From contig NZ_CP095051.1 of the NCBI RefSeq assembly GCF_022921075.1, forward strand, positions 17,101 through 81,100: a stretch of DNA of 64,000 nt. The letters are read 5' to 3'. The notes under the pieces were generated by a model. It worked only from the letters and a program-made list of their open reading frames with translations, had not been told where the DNA came from and did not search any database. Below are positions 1 to 8,882 of the stretch, piece by piece. The translations under genes were made by a program, and so were the position numbers. The stretch comes from Hymenobacter sp. 5317J-9 (lineage in GTDB: Bacteria > Bacteroidota > Bacteroidia > Cytophagales > Hymenobacteraceae). Numbering within the stretch: position 1 is the stretch's first letter; every line of letters starts with the position of its first letter.

Positions 1-1
1 A

Positions 2-550
2 GGCACGCTGCCCACCCAGGACAGCGCCGCCGTTGCCCTAAGTCCTACGCTGGCCTACTACGGCCAGAATGTGGCCCTGAGCCAGTCGGGCATCAGCCTG
101 GTGCGGGCGCGGCGCACCCCGGCCCTCACGCTGGGCTATCAGAATCAGGCATATGGCGACTCGCCTTACCGCTACCGTTTCCAGTTCGGGGTGTCGGTGC
201 CCATCTGGTTCTGGACCTACCGCTCGCAATTGCAAGCGGCCACGGCGCGCAGCAAGGCCGCCCAGGCCCAGCTGCAGGTGCAGCGCCTCGACCTGGGCAC
301 TCAGTACCAACAAGCGGTGGCCGACACGCGCAAGTTTGCCGCTTCGCTGACTTATTACGAGCAGACCGGGCTGCCCCAGTCGCGGGCCATCATCAGCCAG
401 TCGCAGCGCCTGTTCAAGGCCGGCGAAATCAGCTATCTGGTGCTGATTCAGAGCCTGAACCAGGCCTTTACCATTCAGAATACCTACCTGACCACCATCC
501 GGGACTACCGTCAGGCCATCGTTGCACTTAACTACCTGCGGGGACAATAA
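2..550 (+). CDS. Outer membrane efflux protein (TolC/CusC family), 3' part
   Basis: This reading frame is already open at the window edge, so only the last ~182 residues are visible. The sequence has the TolC-type pattern: an amphipathic strand-like stretch (TLGYQNQAYG, FGVSVPIWFW) followed by long heptad helices rich in Ala and Gln, and a C-terminal helix ending NYLRGQ, as in CzcC/CusC outer membrane factors. Family knowledge gives the role: a trimeric channel across the outer membrane that docks on an RND pump and its adaptor. Its stop overlaps the start of the next gene by one base (TAATG), so it is translationally coupled to the copper-type efflux operon downstream. The N-terminus and lipobox, if any, lie outside the window. 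Confidence 0.85.
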   Translation, partial: GTLPTQDSAAVALSPTLAYYGQNVALSQSGISLVRARRTPALTLGYQNQAYGDSPYRYRFQFGVSVPIWFWTYRSQLQAATARSKAAQAQLQVQRLDLGTQYQQAVADTRKFAASLTYYEQTGLPQSRAIISQSQRLFKAGEISYLVLIQSLNQAFTIQNTYLTTIRDYRQAIVALNYLRGQ

Positions 551-1161
551 TGAAGAACCTCCTCCTGCTTTTGCTGGCCCTGCTGCTGGCCACCGGGGCC
601 CGCGCCCACGGCGGCGAAGACCACGGCGACGCGGCCAAGCCCTCGGCCGGGCCGGTGGCCACTACTTTCTCGGTGGCGGCCCTGTCCGAAAGCTTCGAGC
701 TGCTGCTGCGCTTCGAGCCTTTGAAAAAAGGCGAAGACGCCGACATGCGGCTGTTCGTGTCGGACTACGCCACCAACGCGCCCATCAAGGGGGCCAAGCT
801 GACGGTGACCTGCCCGGAAGCGGCCGAACTGAAATTCACGGTATCCGAAAAGTCGCCGGGGGCTTACCTGGTCGAGGGCACTTTTCCGGCCAATAAGAAA
901 TACAGCCTGGCCGTGAACATCGTGGCCGGCGACAAAGCCGATTTGATGCTGCTCTCCGGCATCGAAGTCGGCAAGCTGCTGCCCGTGGCGGCGGTTCCGG
1001 CCCCGGCCGCCGCGCCACTCATCGGCTCCTGGAAAACGGTGCTGCTGCTCTTCGGGGCCTTCGCGCTGGGCATTGCCCTCACTGCCCTGGTTATGCGCCG
1101 CCGTCGCCCGGTGGCCGCCGTTCCCACCTCAACGCCCGCTGTTTATGAAAACCACGCATAA
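550..1161 (+). CDS. Periplasmic HGGEDHG-motif protein with C-terminal membrane anchor
   Basis: 203 residues. A clear signal peptide (residues 1-19, ending ATGARA) is followed at once by HGGEDHG, a His/Asp/Glu metal-binding-like motif at the mature N-terminus. The middle is a beta-rich domain of about 110 residues, followed by a hydrophobic helix (about 160-180) and an RRRR stop-transfer segment, so the protein is likely anchored in the inner membrane facing the periplasm. The following adaptor protein carries the same HGGEDHG motif just after its signal peptide. It lies between the outer membrane channel and the adaptor and overlaps the adaptor by 17 bp, so it is part of the efflux operon. 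A role as metal-binding accessory to the pump is inferred; no named family was recognised. Confidence 0.8.
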   Translation: MKNLLLLLLALLLATGARAHGGEDHGDAAKPSAGPVATTFSVAALSESFELLLRFEPLKKGEDADMRLFVSDYATNAPIKGAKLTVTCPEAAELKFTVSEKSPGAYLVEGTFPANKKYSLAVNIVAGDKADLMLLSGIEVGKLLPVAAVPAPAAAPLIGSWKTVLLLFGAFALGIALTALVMRRRRPVAAVPTSTPAVYENHA

Positions 1162-2293
1162 GTTTCTCGCCACCACGGCCGCCCTCGGGCTGGCCTTTTC
1201 CGTGCTGCTGCCCCCGCCCGCCGCGCTGTGGGCGCACGGTGGCGAAGACCACGGCGGGGCCGCAACCGCCTCCACCGGCGTGGCCATGACCGATGCAGTG
1301 GCGTTGCCCAAGGAAAGCCAGTTTCTGTTCGGGGTGCGCACGGCCCTGGCCGGCTACTCCGACACGTATAATCGCCTCACGCTCTATGGTACCGTGGCCT
1401 CGGCCGCCGGAGGCGAAGGCCGGGTGGTGGTGCCCCAGACCGGGCGCATCGTGAGCCTCGCGGCCACGGTAGGCCAGCCGGTGCGCGCCGGGCAGGTGCT
1501 GGCCGTCATCGACCAGACCCTGGACGCGACCCAGCAAATCGGCCTCAGCACCGAGCGGGCCAACGCCCAGGCTGAGCTGCGGGCCGCCCAGCAGGACTAC
1601 GCCCGCCTGCAAACTATCGCCGACATCGCCGCCCGCAAGGACGTGGTGGCCGCCGAGCTGCGCCTGCGCCAGGCCCGCCAGAACGCGGGCATTCTCAACG
1701 GGCAGGCCCGCAACCGCCGCGTCACCATCACTTCGCCCATCAGCGGCACGGTGGACGTGTTTACCCTCGCGGTGGGCCAGCAGGTGACCCAGGGCGACGA
1801 GCTGTTTCGGGTGCTCAATCCTGGCAAGCTGCGGGTGGAAGCCCAGGTGTTTGCGCAGGATTTGAACAAGATTCCGGCCGGGGCTCAGTTTCAGGTGGAA
1901 GGCCTGCAGGGGCAAACCGGCAGCGCCCCGGCCCGGCTGGTGGTGTTCAGCAACGTGGTGAACCCCGTGAACCAAGCCCGCCAGCTGGTGCTCGAACTCG
2001 ACCCCACCGGCACCAACCTGTTCCGCGCCGGCCAGGCCGTGAACGTGCAGGTGCTGGGCCGCAGCGGCGGCGGCAAAAAGCAGCTGGTGGTGCCCACCTC
2101 GGCGCTGACCGACCTGAACGGCAAGCCCGTGGTCTTCGTGCACACCGACCCGGAAACCTTCAAAATCCGCTACGTGCAGCCGGGCTCGGCCAACGGCGAG
2201 CAGACGGTACTGCTGGCCGGCGACGTGAACGAAAACGACCGGGTGGTGAGCGTGGGCACCTACCAGCTCAAGTCCATCTACCTGAACCAATAG
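1145..2293 (+). CDS. RND efflux periplasmic adaptor (HlyD/CusB-CzcB family)
   Basis: 382 residues from ATG 1145, chosen because a good signal peptide (MKTTHKFLATTAALGLAF) begins there; the open frame extends upstream into the previous gene. The mature start carries HGGEDHGG. Then come the first half of the lipoyl-like barrel-sandwich (VPQTGRIVSLAATVGQPV, residues ~85-110), a long Ala/Gln/Arg coiled hairpin (~125-200), the second half (ITSPISGTVDVFTLAVGQ) and a beta-barrel with a membrane-proximal domain. Adaptors of this family bridge the inner-membrane RND pump and the outer membrane channel and may pass metal to the pump. It overlaps the preceding gene by 17 bp and precedes the pump gene. 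Confidence 0.92.
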   Translation: MKTTHKFLATTAALGLAFSVLLPPPAALWAHGGEDHGGAATASTGVAMTDAVALPKESQFLFGVRTALAGYSDTYNRLTLYGTVASAAGGEGRVVVPQTGRIVSLAATVGQPVRAGQVLAVIDQTLDATQQIGLSTERANAQAELRAAQQDYARLQTIADIAARKDVVAAELRLRQARQNAGILNGQARNRRVTITSPISGTVDVFTLAVGQQVTQGDELFRVLNPGKLRVEAQVFAQDLNKIPAGAQFQVEGLQGQTGSAPARLVVFSNVVNPVNQARQLVLELDPTGTNLFRAGQAVNVQVLGRSGGGKKQLVVPTSALTDLNGKPVVFVHTDPETFKIRYVQPGSANGEQTVLLAGDVNENDRVVSVGTYQLKSIYLNQ

Positions 2294-2300
2294 CCCGGCC

Positions 2301-2999
2301 ATGCACCCCGCTCTCGTTCGCCGCCTGCCCTGGTTGTGCGCCGCGCTGCAACGCGGCGGGGCTGGCCTGCTGTTGCTGGTGTTGACGCTGCCCCTGGCCG
2401 CGCAGCATCGGTGGGCGGCCGGCGCGGTGGTGCTCGATACGCTCACGGCCCGGCCCCTGCTCTGCGCGGTGGGCGTGGCTGAGGGCGGCGGCGAGGTGCT
2501 GGTGTTCAACGGCCAGGCCCATACCACCCGCCACCGGCCCGATGGAGCCACCGAAACCACGGTCGGTTTCCGGGGCCGAGCGGCCTGGCTGCTGCGGAGC
2601 CGGGTCGCCTGCTGGAACGACGCGGGGGCCGTGCCGGCCACCGTGACCACGCCGGCGCAACTGGCGCACTTTATCCGCGAGGCGGCCCGGCGGGCCGGCC
2701 TCGATGCCCGCGCCGGGCAGCCCTTCCGGCTGTTGGGCCAGCCATCGGCCGTGTGGTGGCAGGTGGCGGCCTTCCCCACGGCCAGCCCCGCCGACGTGGT
2801 GGGTTCGGGCCTGGGTGCCCGCGGCCGCTTCGCCCCTGGGCCGGTAGACCTAGTGGGCTTTCTGCTGCCCGCTCTCAAACGCCGCCAGCCGGCGGGCCTA
2901 CACCTGCACGCCCGCCCCGGGTCCCAGCCCTTCGTGGCGCACGTGGACAGCCTGCGCCCCGGCCCCGGCCTGCGCCTTCTCTTACCCGCTCTTCCCTAG
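2301..2999 (+). CDS. Hypothetical secreted protein within efflux operon
   Basis: 232 residues, starting 7 bp after the adaptor stop and ending 6 bp before the pump start, so it is surely co-transcribed. Residues ~19-36 form a signal-peptide-like hydrophobic stretch (GAGLLLLVLTLPLAAQ) with a probable cleavage after AAQ. The rest is Arg/Ala/Gly-rich with no recognisable domain; there is a single WW pair and three Cys residues. No metal motif stands out. I do not recognise the family; location alone suggests an accessory periplasmic factor of the pump. Confidence 0.65.
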   Translation: MHPALVRRLPWLCAALQRGGAGLLLLVLTLPLAAQHRWAAGAVVLDTLTARPLLCAVGVAEGGGEVLVFNGQAHTTRHRPDGATETTVGFRGRAAWLLRSRVACWNDAGAVPATVTTPAQLAHFIREAARRAGLDARAGQPFRLLGQPSAVWWQVAAFPTASPADVVGSGLGARGRFAPGPVDLVGFLLPALKRRQPAGLHLHARPGSQPFVAHVDSLRPGPGLRLLLPALP

Positions 3000-3005
3000 A
3001 TACTC

Positions 3006-6000
3006 ATGCTTGACCGCATCATTCGATTTGCCCTGCAAAACCGCCTGCTCATGCTGGCCTTTGCCGTGGGCCTGCTCATTGCCGGCACCTACACGGCGCG
3101 CCAGCTGCCCGTGGACGTGCTGCCCGACCTGGACCGCCCCGCGTGACCGTGTTCCTCGAAGCAGCCGGCATGGCCCCGAAGAAGTGGAGGCCCTGGTGAC
3201 GCTGCCCGTGGAAACGGCCCTGAACGGGGCTACCGGCGTGGCGGCCGTGCGCTCCAACTCGGCCATCGGCCTGGGCATGGTGTTCGTGGAGTTCGACTAC
3301 GGCACCGACATTTTCACCGCCCGCCAGATTGTGGCCGAGAAGCTGCAAACCGTGAGCGGGCAGCTGCCCACCGGCATCACACCGGTGCTGGGGCCAATTT
3401 CCTCGGTTATGGGCCAGATTATGCTGGTAGGCCTCTCGGGCGGCCAGCAGACCAACGCCGCCGACCTGCGCACGCTGGCCAACTACACCGTGCGCCAGCG
3501 CCTGCTCTCCATTCCCGGCGTGGCCCAGGTCATTCCCATCGGCGGCGACAACCTGCAGTACCAGGTGCTGCTGGACATGCCCCGCCTGAACGCCACGGGC
3601 CTGACCGTGACGCAGGTGGAGGAGGCGTTGCGCCGCTCCAACCTCAACACCACCGGCAACTTCTTCGACCGCAACGGCTCGGAGGTGCTCATTCGCAACC
3701 TGGGCCGCCTGCGCTCAGTGGCCGATATCGAGAACATCATCGTCGGCTACCGGCAGGGCTCGCCCATCAGCGTGAAGCAGGTGGCCACCGTGGCTTTCGG
3801 GGCCCGCTTCAAGCGCGGCGACGGCAGCGTGAACGGCAAGCCCGCTGTCATTCTGAGCATCGAGAAGCAGCCGGGCACGGCCACCGTGGGCCTGACGCAG
3901 GCCGTGGAAAAGGCGCTGGTCGAGTTGAAGCCCTCGCTGCCGAAGGACGTGCAAGTGAACACGCGCCTGTTCAAGCAGGCCGATTTTATCGAGTCGTCGA
4001 TTACCAACGTCGAGGAGGCGCTGCGCGACGGAGCTATTCTGGTGGTCATCGTGCTGTTTGCGTTCCTGCTGAACGTGCGCACCACCTTTATCTCGCTGGT
4101 AGCTATTCCACTCTCGCTGCTGGTGACGGCGCTGGTGTTCCGGGTAGCCGGCATTAGCATCAACACCATGACGCTGGGCGGGCTGGCCATTGCCATCGGC
4201 GAGCTGGTGGATGACGCCATCGTGGACGTGGAAAACGTGTTCCGGCGGCTGCGCGAAAACCAATACCTGCCCCAGCCCAAACCGGCCTTGCAGGTGATTT
4301 ACGCCGCCTCCTCGGAGGTGCGCAACTCCATCGTGTACGCCACCATCATCGTGGTGCTGGTATTCCTGCCGCTCTTCGCGCTTGAAGGCATGGAAGGGCG
4401 CATTTTCGCCCCACTGGGCATTGCCTACATCACCAGCATCGTGGCCTCGCTGTTCGTGTCGCTCACCATTACGCCGGTGCTCTGCTACTACCTGCTGCCC
4501 AAGATGAAGCAGATTCGGGCGGCCGAGCAGGAAGGGGGCCTGGTGCGCTGGCTTAAGCGTAAGGACACTGGCCTGCTGGGCTGGGGCCTGGCCCACCCAA
4601 AAATGGTGCTTACGGTCACCGGGCTGCTGTTCGCGCTGGCGGCCTCACTGGTGCCTTTCTTCGGCACTGAGTTCCTGCCGCCCTTTAACGAGGGCTCGCT
4701 CACGGTCAATTTCTCGGCCCCGGCCGGCACCTCGCTCACCGAGTCCAACAAGCTGGGCACGCTGGGGGAGGAGCAGATTTTGCAGCTGCCCGAAGTGGCC
4801 TACACTGCCCGCCGCACCGGCCGCGCCGAACTGGACGAACACGCCGAGTCGGTCAATAACTCGGAAATCGAAGTGGCCTTCAAAACCGAGCAGGAGTTGG
4901 AACGAGAGGGAAAAAAGATGCGCAGCCGGGAGGAAATCCTGGCCGACCTGCGCCAGCGGCTGGGCCTGATTACCGGTGTGAACGTCAACATCGGCCAGCC
5001 CATCAGCCACCGCCTCGACCACCTGCTGAGCGGGGTGCGGGCGCAAGTAGCCATCAAAATCTTCGGCAACGACCTGCTGGAGCTACGCCGCTACGCCAAC
5101 GAAATCCGCACCGCCGCCGGCGCGGTGCCCGGCGTAGTCGACTTGCAGGTGGAAAAGCAGGTGCAGATTCCGCAGCTGCTGGTGCGCCCCCGCGATGCCG
5201 CCCTGCGGGCCTACGGCCTGGAGCGCGGCCAGGTGGTGGCCACGCTGGAAACGCTGTTTCAGGGCGACGTGGTGTCGCAGATGCTCGACGGCCAGAAGCG
5301 CTTCGACCTCATTGTGAAGCTGCCCGAAGCCCAGCGCAACGACATCGCCACCATCGCCCAGACCCGCATCGAAACCCCGTCCGGGGCGCTGATTCCGGTG
5401 AGCCAGGTGGCCGACGTAAGCTACGAGCCCGGCCCCAACACCGTCAACCACGAAAACACCCAGCGCCGCATCACCGTCTCGATGAACGTGGCCGGGCGCG
5501 ACCTGGGCAGCACCGTCAAGGAAGTGCAGGCCCGCATCAACCAGCAGGTGAAGCTGCCGGCGGGCTACTACCTGACCTACGGCGGCCAGTTTGAAAGCCA
5601 GCAGTCGGCCTCGCAGAAGATTCTCTGGCTGAGCCTGTTTTCGCTGGCCGGCATCTTCCTGGTGCTGTACTCGCACTTCAAGTCCGGGCTGATGGTGGGG
5701 CAGATTATGCTCAACATTCCGCTGGCCCTCATCGGCTCGGTGGTGGCCGTGCTGCTCACGGGCGGCACGTTTAGCATTGCCTCGCTGGTGGGCTTCATCA
5801 CCCTCACCGGCATTGCCTCGCGCAACGGCATCATGATGATTTCGCACTACATCCACCTCGTGGAGCACGAGGGCGAGAAGTTCAGCAAGGAGATGATTAT
5901 CCGGGGCTCGCTCGAACGCCTGGTGCCGGTGCTGATGACGGCCCTGGTGGCGGCGCTGGCCCTGGTGCCGCTCACGCTGGCTAAGGACGCGCCGGGCAAG

Positions 6001-6225
6001 GAAATCCTCTACCCGGTGGCCACCGTCATCCTCGGCGGGTTGCTCAGCTCCACCTTCCTCGACATCGTGGTGACGCCAGTGGTGTTCTGGCTCTTCGGCG
6101 AAAAGGCCCTGGCCCAGTACCTGCGCGGCCACCACGAAGTCAGTCTCGATGCCCACCCGCAGGAGCTGGATGCCCAGCCGCTCACGCCGCCTGCCGACCA
6201 GAACCCGGTGCAGCCCGCCGTCTAA
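3006..6225 (+). pseudogene. CusA/CzcA-family heavy-metal RND pump, copper-type motif, two frameshifts near the 5' end
   Basis: The pump is complete apart from two -1 shifts. From ATG 3006 the frame reads MLDRIIRFALQNRLLMLAFA..LPVDVLPDLDRPA and stops at 3144. Restoring one C in the run 3137-3140 continues RVTVFLEAAGMAP; restoring one C in the run 3174-3177 then continues EEVEALVTLPVETALNG in the frame that stays open to 6225 (about 1,075 residues in total). Twelve membrane segments and two large periplasmic loops are visible. The TM4 motif is AIAIGELVDDAIVDVEN, like Cu/Ag CusA and unlike the DFG..VDG..IIVE of CzcA. With the copper genes around it, Cu(I)/Ag(I) export is the likely role. The two shifts lie 37 bp apart in CCCC runs, so sequencing error is as likely as inactivation. 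Confidence 0.88.
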
Positions 6226-6235
6226 GGTTCTCGCC

Positions 6236-6832
6236 ATGTCTCTCACTTCACTCCCCACGCCCGACGATGCCGGCTGTGTGCTTTACATCAAGCACATGGT
6301 CTGCGCGCGCGGTATTCGGGTGGTGCGGCGGGAGCTGGAAAGCCTGGGGCTGCGGGTGCTGGAGGTGCGGCTCGGCGCGGCGACGGTGGCCGGTCACGCC
6401 GAGCAGTTGGACTGGGCCCGTATTCGCCAGGCACTGGCTGCGGCCGGCTTTGCCCTGCTGGAAAGCCCTGCGCAGGCGCTGGTAGACCGGGTGAAACAGG
6501 CCGTGGCCCAGCTGCTGCGGCGCTCCGGCAACACGCTGCGGCACCGCGAATTCATTCCCGCCCTGGCCCGGGAGGTGGGCCTGGACGGCCGCCGCCTGCA
6601 CGCGGCCTTCGCCCAACTGCCCGGCCACGAAAGCCTTATCAGCTACATCACCCGCCAGCGGCTGGCCTACGCGCAGGAATTGCTACAGACCTCCCGGCTC
6701 GACATCGGGCGCATTGCCCGGCAGCTGGGCTACGGCAGCCTGGCGCACTTCTCCGGCCAGTTCCGACGGTTTGCGCAGTGCTCGCCCTCCGTCTATCGCC
6801 AACAGGTGGTTTTGGCGCAGAACATTGATTAG
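6236..6832 (+). CDS. HMA-like domain fused to AraC-type HTH regulator
   Basis: 198 residues from ATG 6236, 10 bp after the pump stop. Residues ~14-75 match the ferredoxin-like heavy-metal-associated fold seen in small Bacteroidota regulators (YIKHMVCARGIRVVRREL..LGLRV). Residues ~100-195 are an AraC/XylS double helix-turn-helix (YITRQRLAYAQELL, IARQLGYGSLAHFSGQFRRF, SPSVYR). In such proteins a Cys-x-x-Cys usually binds metal; here the second position is Gly (CARG), which one base change, TGT to GGT, would explain. The probable role is a metal-responsive regulator of the preceding efflux operon, but the metal site may be altered or use other ligands. Confidence 0.82.
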   Translation: MSLTSLPTPDDAGCVLYIKHMVCARGIRVVRRELESLGLRVLEVRLGAATVAGHAEQLDWARIRQALAAAGFALLESPAQALVDRVKQAVAQLLRRSGNTLRHREFIPALAREVGLDGRRLHAAFAQLPGHESLISYITRQRLAYAQELLQTSRLDIGRIARQLGYGSLAHFSGQFRRFAQCSPSVYRQQVVLAQNID

Positions 6833-6939
6833 CAAGACTATTGCTGGTTGTCGAAGACAAATAAGACGAGTTAGAAACTTACCAGGCTTCGCCCCGCGTT
6901 TTGCTTCTCTTTCATCTTTCACAGCACCACGTCCTCTTC

Positions 6940-8004
6940 ATGGCCAGAATTACCAGAACACTGCAACTACCCATGCCGGCCGATGCAGTAAATCAACAAC
7001 GTGCCCAACAGTTCTTTGGGGCATATACTTGTCAAATGATGGTTGGTCCCTTGGACACGCCATTTTATTTAGGGACGCCCACGCCTAGGGCTTGCCGGTT
7101 TTGTGGCAGAACGGAACCGGAGGTGTCGTTCCGGAAGGATGCGCACGTAATGCCCGACTTTATGGGCAACCGCAATATTCTTTCCTACTTCGAGTGCGAC
7201 ACGTGCAACGCGTTGTTTGCGAAGTACGAAGACTCGTTCGCCAACTACCTGGGCGTGGCCCGAACCTTTAACCAGATTAAAGGCAAGAACAAGAAAGTCC
7301 CCAAATTCAAGGACAACAAGACCGGGCTGGAGGTGTCGATGGGCGCGGAAGGGCTGCACATCAAGACGATTCAGGGCCAGGACCCGCTCATCATTGATGA
7401 GGCTACAAACTCGGCGCAGCTGGTAACTACTCGCCCCAGCTACATTCCGATTCATCTGGTCAAGCTGTTGCTGAAAATGGCCCTTTGCTTACTTGATGAG
7501 CCGGAAGTGGCCGACTATGCGTGGGCCAGACGGTTCGTTACCTCGGAGGAGCATGATGAAGCGGCCCAGGGCATGGGCTTGCTAAGCGTAATGATGCACT
7601 CCATTCCCGGACCGCCGGTATTTCCGGCACCCTTCGCCCAACTCTACACCCGTAACGAGACAGCACCAGCCGACATCCCGGAAAAGGTGTTTGTGCTCTA
7701 CTATGCCAACTACTATTTCCAGTTGGCATTGCCCTTCAGTCGGGTCGATAAGGTTCGATTCCTGGCGATTACGCCTCCTTTGAAGACCATTGACATACCC
7801 GTCTTCCCACTCTTAATCGGGGAAACGTGGCTGGCGGATTACGGCCCTGCCTCGTTTAAGCGGGTTGATTTCACTTCCAATCAGAAGCGCGTAGGAGAGG
7901 AGCATCGGTTTTCCCTATCCTTCGAGAAAATGGTGGAACTACCGCTTGACCCGGCAGCACCAAATGATGCAAGCCACGGGGCAATTGATGTAAAACCAGC
8001 CTAA
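6940..8004 (+). CDS. HNH endonuclease-like protein
   Basis: 354 residues from ATG 6940 (the open frame extends 39 bp upstream to a TTG). The N-terminal ~110 residues carry an HNH_5-like zinc/nuclease core: CRFCG, then DAHVMPDFMGN, then ECDTCNALFAKYEDSF. The Cys pairs would hold zinc and the His-Val-Met-Pro segment would supply the catalytic His. The remaining ~240 residues have no recognisable domain. It sits between the metal regulator and the copper-storage gene but looks unrelated to copper and has lower-GC codon use than its neighbours, suggesting separate acquisition. A defence or mobile-element role is possible but not shown. Confidence 0.7.
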   Translation: MARITRTLQLPMPADAVNQQRAQQFFGAYTCQMMVGPLDTPFYLGTPTPRACRFCGRTEPEVSFRKDAHVMPDFMGNRNILSYFECDTCNALFAKYEDSFANYLGVARTFNQIKGKNKKVPKFKDNKTGLEVSMGAEGLHIKTIQGQDPLIIDEATNSAQLVTTRPSYIPIHLVKLLLKMALCLLDEPEVADYAWARRFVTSEEHDEAAQGMGLLSVMMHSIPGPPVFPAPFAQLYTRNETAPADIPEKVFVLYYANYYFQLALPFSRVDKVRFLAITPPLKTIDIPVFPLLIGETWLADYGPASFKRVDFTSNQKRVGEEHRFSLSFEKMVELPLDPAAPNDASHGAIDVKPA

Positions 8005-8067
8005 GAACGGCGGGTATAAGCAGGAGTAACTCAGGCGCAACGCCGTTCACTCCTAATTCCATTACCC

Positions 8068-8409
8068 ATGCACGCTCAGAATAAATCTCTCCTCGACGCC
8101 CTCAACGCCTGCATCGCCGCCTGCGAGCACTGCGCCACCGCCTGCCTGCAGGAAGATGATGTCAAAATGATGGCTCGCTGTATTAGCCTCGACCGCGATT
8201 GCGCCGATGTCTGTGCCCTGACGGCCCGGCTGCTGGCCCGTGGTTCGGAGCACGCCGCGCATTTGCTGCGCGAGTGCGCCGAAGTGTGCAAGGCCTGCGG
8301 CGACGAGTGCGAAAAGCACGGAGCCCACATGCAGCATTGCAAGGAGTGCGCCGAGGCCTGCCGCCGCTGTGAGGAAGCTTGCCGCGCCGGCCTGAGCACC
8401 GCTGCCTAA
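8068..8409 (+). CDS. Four-helix-bundle copper-storage-like protein (Csp/DUF326)
   Basis: 113 residues with 16 cysteines spaced along helices (CIAACEHCATAC, CISLDRDCADVC, CAEVCKACGDEC, CKECAEACRRCEEAC). This is the pattern of the Csp copper-storage bundles, whose core-facing thiols bind many Cu(I) ions. There is no signal peptide, so it is of the cytosolic Csp3-like kind. The next gene is a CopZ-like chaperone, and a membrane protein and oxidase with Met-rich copper sites follow. Function as a cytosolic copper sink is well supported by the family pattern; metal capacity is inferred. Confidence 0.9.
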   Translation: MHAQNKSLLDALNACIAACEHCATACLQEDDVKMMARCISLDRDCADVCALTARLLARGSEHAAHLLRECAEVCKACGDECEKHGAHMQHCKECAEACRRCEEACRAGLSTAA

Positions 8410-8552
8410 GCCCGCTTTGCCGCTGATGGCGGGGGGACGGGAAATCATGCAAGCCCCCTGCGCAATTCTGTACCCCGGTGGTGCCACCTTGGCCGCAGCT
8501 TTGCGTGTTGTATTTGCACGGGCCCGGTGTGGGTTCCTTAACTCAACTCGTC

Positions 8553-8762
8553 ATGAAAACGCTTCAATTCAAAACCAACATCAACTGCGGCGGCTGCATC
8601 AAGGCCGTCACGCCCACCCTCAACGAGCAGGCCGGTGCCGGCAACTGGCAGGTCGATACGGCTAACCCCGATAAGATTCTGACCGTGAACTCGGACAAGC
8701 TTTCGCCGGAAGAAGTCGTGCAGGCCGTCGAGCAGGCCGGCTTTAAGATAGCCGCTGCGTAA
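8553..8762 (+). CDS. Heavy-metal-associated (HMA) copper chaperone, CopZ-like
   Basis: 69 residues from ATG 8553, a single HMA domain: MKTLQFKTNINCGGCIKAV with the metal-binding Cys12-x-x-Cys15, then the usual beta-alpha-beta pattern ending EEVVQAVEQAGFKIA. Such proteins carry Cu(I) in the cytosol to ATPases, pumps or regulators. It stands between the Csp-like gene and a Met-rich membrane protein and is followed by a strong intrinsic terminator, so it ends its transcript. An in-frame upstream GTG exists at 8478 but would add an unlikely 25-residue extension. Confidence 0.92.
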   Translation: MKTLQFKTNINCGGCIKAVTPTLNEQAGAGNWQVDTANPDKILTVNSDKLSPEEVVQAVEQAGFKIAAA

Positions 8763-8782
8763 ACAGCCTTCGCTCTCTTCAA

Positions 8783-8809
8783 AACGCCCGGCTTCGTCGG
8801 GCGTTTTTG
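8783..8809 (+). terminator. Intrinsic terminator after the HMA chaperone
   Basis: A 9-bp stem, AAACGCCCG (8783-8791) with CGGGCGTTT (8799-8807), closes a GCTTCGT loop and runs into a T tract. It lies 20 bp past the chaperone stop. Confidence 0.85.
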
Positions 8810-8882
8810 TTGGGGCCGGGGTTGCCGGGCGGCCCTCGCCAGCCCGCAACCGCCCTTATTTACCCTACCTAACCGCCTGACT

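Noticed and set aside
1091..2878. Long leftward frame (595 codons) opposite the adaptor and following gene
   Set aside because: A by-product of GC-rich codon use; His/Gly/Arg-rich, no family match, fully antisense to a clear adaptor. Similar antisense frames at 5083-6258, 10794-11996 and 53917-55521 were dropped for the same reason.
3010..3180. TTG start at 3010 as the true pump start
   Set aside because: The resulting 50 residues are Cys/Pro/Arg-rich and unlike any RND start, while ATG 3006 in another frame gives the exact family N-terminus.
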